From Sporomusaceae bacterium (GTDB taxonomy: Bacteria; Bacillota; Negativicutes; DSM-13327), in NCBI GenBank assembly GCA_027492445.1, contig JAPUES010000288.1:16488-32664 (forward strand): 16,177 nt of DNA, given 5' to 3'. Every line of letters begins with the position of its first letter. The first letter of the stretch is position 1. The translations under genes and the position numbers were made by a program. Below are positions 13,608 to 16,177 of this stretch, piece after piece. The notes beneath the pieces were generated by a model that saw only the letters and a list, made by a program, of their open reading frames with translations, ran no database searches and was not told the DNA's origin.

Positions 13608-15800
13608 ATGGTATCCTTAAATAATAAATTGCGGGAATTCTTCGTCCAACCAACGAGTGTTTATGCAAAGCCTTTAGCGCGGCGCATTGTATTATGCTTA
13701 GCTCTATTTTTCCTATTAATGCTGATATTGTCTACTGATTTTATTTCAGATAAAGTGTCCTTTACCGTAGGACAAGTAAGTGATCGTGATATTGTTGCTC
13801 CAAGAACCGTTGCTTATGTGGATATGATCAAAACAAAAAAGCTTGAGAGCGAAGTAGTTGCTAATGTAGCCAATATTTATGATTTGGATGTATCTATAAT
13901 TGGTAAAGCCGAAGAACATATTGAGGCTGTTTTTAAAGCTACGCGCCTAGTGATTTTAGAAAAGGGCACTTTCTCTGAGGAACAAAATAACGAAAAATTG
14001 CAGCAAGCACTTCCTATATCCTTACCTACCCCTATTTTAACAAGTTTAATAAATCTTGATGAAGCAGGAATTGTCACCGCGGAACAGCAGGTTAAAAACA
14101 TTGTGCGCAGGCACTTTCAACGGGGAATTCGTGTTGAGGATATGGAAATAGTAAAAAAAGATATTATCATTGAAGGTGAAAACCTAGGGCTTTCTCCTGG
14201 GGCAGAGACGGTTGTAGTGGGGATTTCCCAAGCTCTTTTGCAACCAAACTTCATATTTAATAGTCGAGAAACGGATAAACGCAAACAAACAGCCATAACC
14301 AGCGTGGAACCAGTCAGAGAAACTGTGAAAAAAGGACAGATTGTCGTTCGTCGTGGCGATGTGGTTACCGCAGAACAAATTTATGTAATGGAAGAAGTTG
14401 GACTGTTAAAAGGACATATGAGTGAATTGCGAATTTTTGGCCTGGCCATCTTTGTTTTGCTTATCATGTCAATTATTTTTGGATATTTGTATAAGTTCGC
14501 TTATCCCATCTATCGCAATGATTTACAGCTATTACTGCTTGGGCTCATTATTCTAATGGCATTATTATTTGGCAAGGCTGCTCATTATTATTCGGATTTT
14601 GCAGCTCCTATTGCCGCAGGGGCCCTATTGGCTGCCATTTTAATTGATGCACGAGTAGGACTGTTGGTGAGTGTGATACTAGCCTTATTGTTTGGTGTTA
14701 TTGCTGATTTTAATTTAAGGGCTGTCGCAACCACCCTCATTGGCAGTATGATTGGTGTATATAGTGTATCGAAAATGGCTCACGGGTATAGCTTGACGAA
14801 GGCTGGACTTTGGATTGCTGCGTTTAATTGCTTTGTCATTGGTTCTACAGGATTTATTGAACAGTTAAATAACATGGAAATTTTGAAACAGTGTGTGCTA
14901 GGGATTGTCAGTGGTATTGGAGCATCGGTAATAACGACGGGAATATTGCCTTACTTAGAAAATGTGTTCAATATCACTACCTCTCTTAAATTACTTGACT
15001 TGGCTCAACCTAATCATCCTTTATTACAACGGCTCTTGTTAGATGCTCCAGGGACTTATCATCATAGTGTAATGGTTGGCAACCTAGCGGAAACGGCTGC
15101 AGGGAATATTGGGGCAGATCCCATTACAGTAAGAGTAGGTGCCTATTATCATGATATTGGTAAAATTAAAAGACCAGGATTTTTTGTGGAAAACCAAGTT
15201 GGCAATGAAAAACCCCACGAGAAAATAGCCCCCTCTCTAAGTACCTTGATTGTGACATCGCATATTAAAGACGGGGTTGATTTATGTCGAGATTATAAGC
15301 TTCCGCAAGTCATTGTTGATATTGTCAAACAACATCATGGTACTATGCTAGTATCTTACTTTTACAAGCAGGCCACGGAAAATGAACATGGTGAATGTAT
15401 TATTGAGGCGGATTTTCGTTATGAAGGGCCACGCCCCCAAAGCAAAGAAGCGGCTTTGATTATGCTAGCAGATGCTTGCGAAGCGGCAGTCAGGTCTATT
15501 AGTAAGCCTAATGGGAATCGAATTGAAGCTACAGTACGTAAGATTATTCGAGAAAGGTTACATGATGGGCAACTTGATGATTGTAATTTAACACTGCGAG
15601 ATTTAAATATTATTGGTGATGTTTTTATTCGAGTTCTTTCCAGCATGTTTCATAAACGCGTTGAGTATCCAGATACGGTGAAAGAACTAGAGAGGAGAAA
15701 GACGAAAAATGGAAATAGCAATAAACAATCTTCAGGAAAAGACGACAATAACGTTGTCAATGGAACAGGTATTGAAATCTGTGCTGCAAAAGAGTGCTGA
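13608..15800 (+). CDS. pgpH: Cyclic di-AMP phosphodiesterase PgpH (7TM-HD)
   Basis: PgpH (YqfF) hydrolyses the second messenger c-di-AMP at the membrane. The 730-residue protein has a short cytosolic N terminus, one membrane helix (about 27-42), a large extracytoplasmic 7TMR-HDED domain (about 50-270) and seven membrane helices (about 275-450). The C-terminal cytosolic HD domain has APGTYHHSVMV (480-490), the metal-binding HD pair H515-D516 in YYHDIGKIKRP, H537, H552 and the QHHGT motif at 575-579. These metal and catalytic residues all appear intact. The ATG at 13608 has GGAG at 13596-13599. The last 30 residues (701-730), rich in Asn, Lys and Ser, are encoded in the region that overlaps ybeY and may be a non-essential tail. 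Confidence 0.96.
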   Translation: MVSLNNKLREFFVQPTSVYAKPLARRIVLCLALFFLLMLILSTDFISDKVSFTVGQVSDRDIVAPRTVAYVDMIKTKKLESEVVANVANIYDLDVSIIGKAEEHIEAVFKATRLVILEKGTFSEEQNNEKLQQALPISLPTPILTSLINLDEAGIVTAEQQVKNIVRRHFQRGIRVEDMEIVKKDIIIEGENLGLSPGAETVVVGISQALLQPNFIFNSRETDKRKQTAITSVEPVRETVKKGQIVVRRGDVVTAEQIYVMEEVGLLKGHMSELRIFGLAIFVLLIMSIIFGYLYKFAYPIYRNDLQLLLLGLIILMALLFGKAAHYYSDFAAPIAAGALLAAILIDARVGLLVSVILALLFGVIADFNLRAVATTLIGSMIGVYSVSKMAHGYSLTKAGLWIAAFNCFVIGSTGFIEQLNNMEILKQCVLGIVSGIGASVITTGILPYLENVFNITTSLKLLDLAQPNHPLLQRLLLDAPGTYHHSVMVGNLAETAAGNIGADPITVRVGAYYHDIGKIKRPGFFVENQVGNEKPHEKIAPSLSTLIVTSHIKDGVDLCRDYKLPQVIVDIVKQHHGTMLVSYFYKQATENEHGECIIEADFRYEGPRPQSKEAALIMLADACEAAVRSISKPNGNRIEATVRKIIRERLHDGQLDDCNLTLRDLNIIGDVFIRVLSSMFHKRVEYPDTVKELERRKTKNGNSNKQSSGKDDNNVVNGTGIEICAAKEC

Positions 15801-16176
15801 GGTATATAATATTGCGCCGCATACGGAAGTAAGTGTCGTACTCTCTAGTGATGAATATATTCATGAATTAAATCGCCAATACCGAGGAAAAGACTGTCCA
15901 ACAGATGTACTATCCTTTGCTTTGAATGAAGGCGAAGAAGTCGAAGTTATTGATGGGCCAGAGGAAGTATTGCTAGGCGATATTATTATTTCTCTTGATA
16001 CGGCTGCTCGGCAGGCTGAGGAATATGGTCATAGTCTAGAACGGGAGCTAGCTTATTTAACGGTACATGGGATGCTACATTTACTAGGTTATGATCATAT
16101 GAATGAAGAAGAAAAACAAGAGATGCGTCAGGAAGAGGAACATATTTTATCTCTGTTAGGTATCCAGCGTATGTAA
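15709..16176 (+). CDS. ybeY: rRNA maturation endoribonuclease YbeY
   Basis: YbeY is a zinc-dependent endoribonuclease involved in 16S rRNA 3'-end maturation and ribosome quality control. The 155-residue product is complete. It carries the conserved arginine segment YRGKDCPTDVLSF (58-70) and the metal site HGMLHLLGYDH, with H120, H124 and H130. The MEIAINNLQ start matches the family N terminus, and an AGGAG site at 15693-15697 lies 11 bases upstream. The gene overlaps the end of pgpH by 92 bp in another frame. In Bacillus the next genes are dgkA, cdd and era, which would lie past the window edge. Confidence 0.97.
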   Translation: MEIAINNLQEKTTITLSMEQVLKSVLQKSAEVYNIAPHTEVSVVLSSDEYIHELNRQYRGKDCPTDVLSFALNEGEEVEVIDGPEEVLLGDIIISLDTAARQAEEYGHSLERELAYLTVHGMLHLLGYDHMNEEEKQEMRQEEEHILSLLGIQRM

Positions 16177-16177
16177 G

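Overview
The window is a compact block of 17 housekeeping, stress and sporulation-associated genes, all on the + strand, from a low-GC Gram-positive (Bacillota) bacterium. DnaK is the 609-residue form without the extra nucleotide-domain segment found in proteobacterial DnaK. The order dnaK-dnaJ-prmA-rsmE-mtaB, rpsU-yqeY, nfeD-floA, yqfC-yqfD, pgpH-ybeY is the one known from Bacillus and Clostridia. YqfC and YqfD point to an endospore former. My guess is a clostridial or Negativicutes-type lineage (for example Sporomusaceae), from gene order and general look only.

Region by region. (1) 1-6194: dnaK, then a strong hairpin and a 159-bp gap, then dnaJ-prmA-rsmE-mtaB packed almost end to end. This is the chaperone pair followed by ribosomal protein, rRNA and tRNA modification enzymes, probably the distal part of an hrcA-grpE-dnaK-dnaJ type operon. 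(2) 6312-6659: a HIT-family hydrolase. (3) 6662-7454: a self-contained rpsU-yqeY unit with a consensus sigma-A promoter and a perfect-palindrome terminator; rpsU is only 57 codons. (4) 7562-10294: nfeD-floA plus an unrecognised 116-residue membrane-anchored basic protein, ended by a 25-bp perfect hairpin. (5) 10385-11940: a HerA/DUF87-type ATPase alone between two terminators. (6) 11993-13547: yqfC-yqfD with a possible SigE promoter and a hairpin over the yqfC ribosome binding site, followed by a probable terminator. (7) 13608-16176: pgpH (c-di-AMP phosphodiesterase) overlapping ybeY (16S rRNA endonuclease) by 92 bp.

The genes fall into three themes: protein folding and translation quality control (DnaK, DnaJ, PrmA, RsmE, MtaB, S21, YqeY, YbeY), membrane microdomains and signalling (NfeD, FloA, PgpH), and sporulation (YqfC, YqfD). 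Most is ordinary conserved chromosome. The points that stand out are the isolated HerA-like ATPase cassette, the unknown gene after floA, the architecture in front of yqfC, the absence of phoH between yqfD and pgpH, a possible missing catalytic lysine in NfeD, and the long pgpH/ybeY overlap. I found no mobile element, CRISPR array, tRNA or rRNA.
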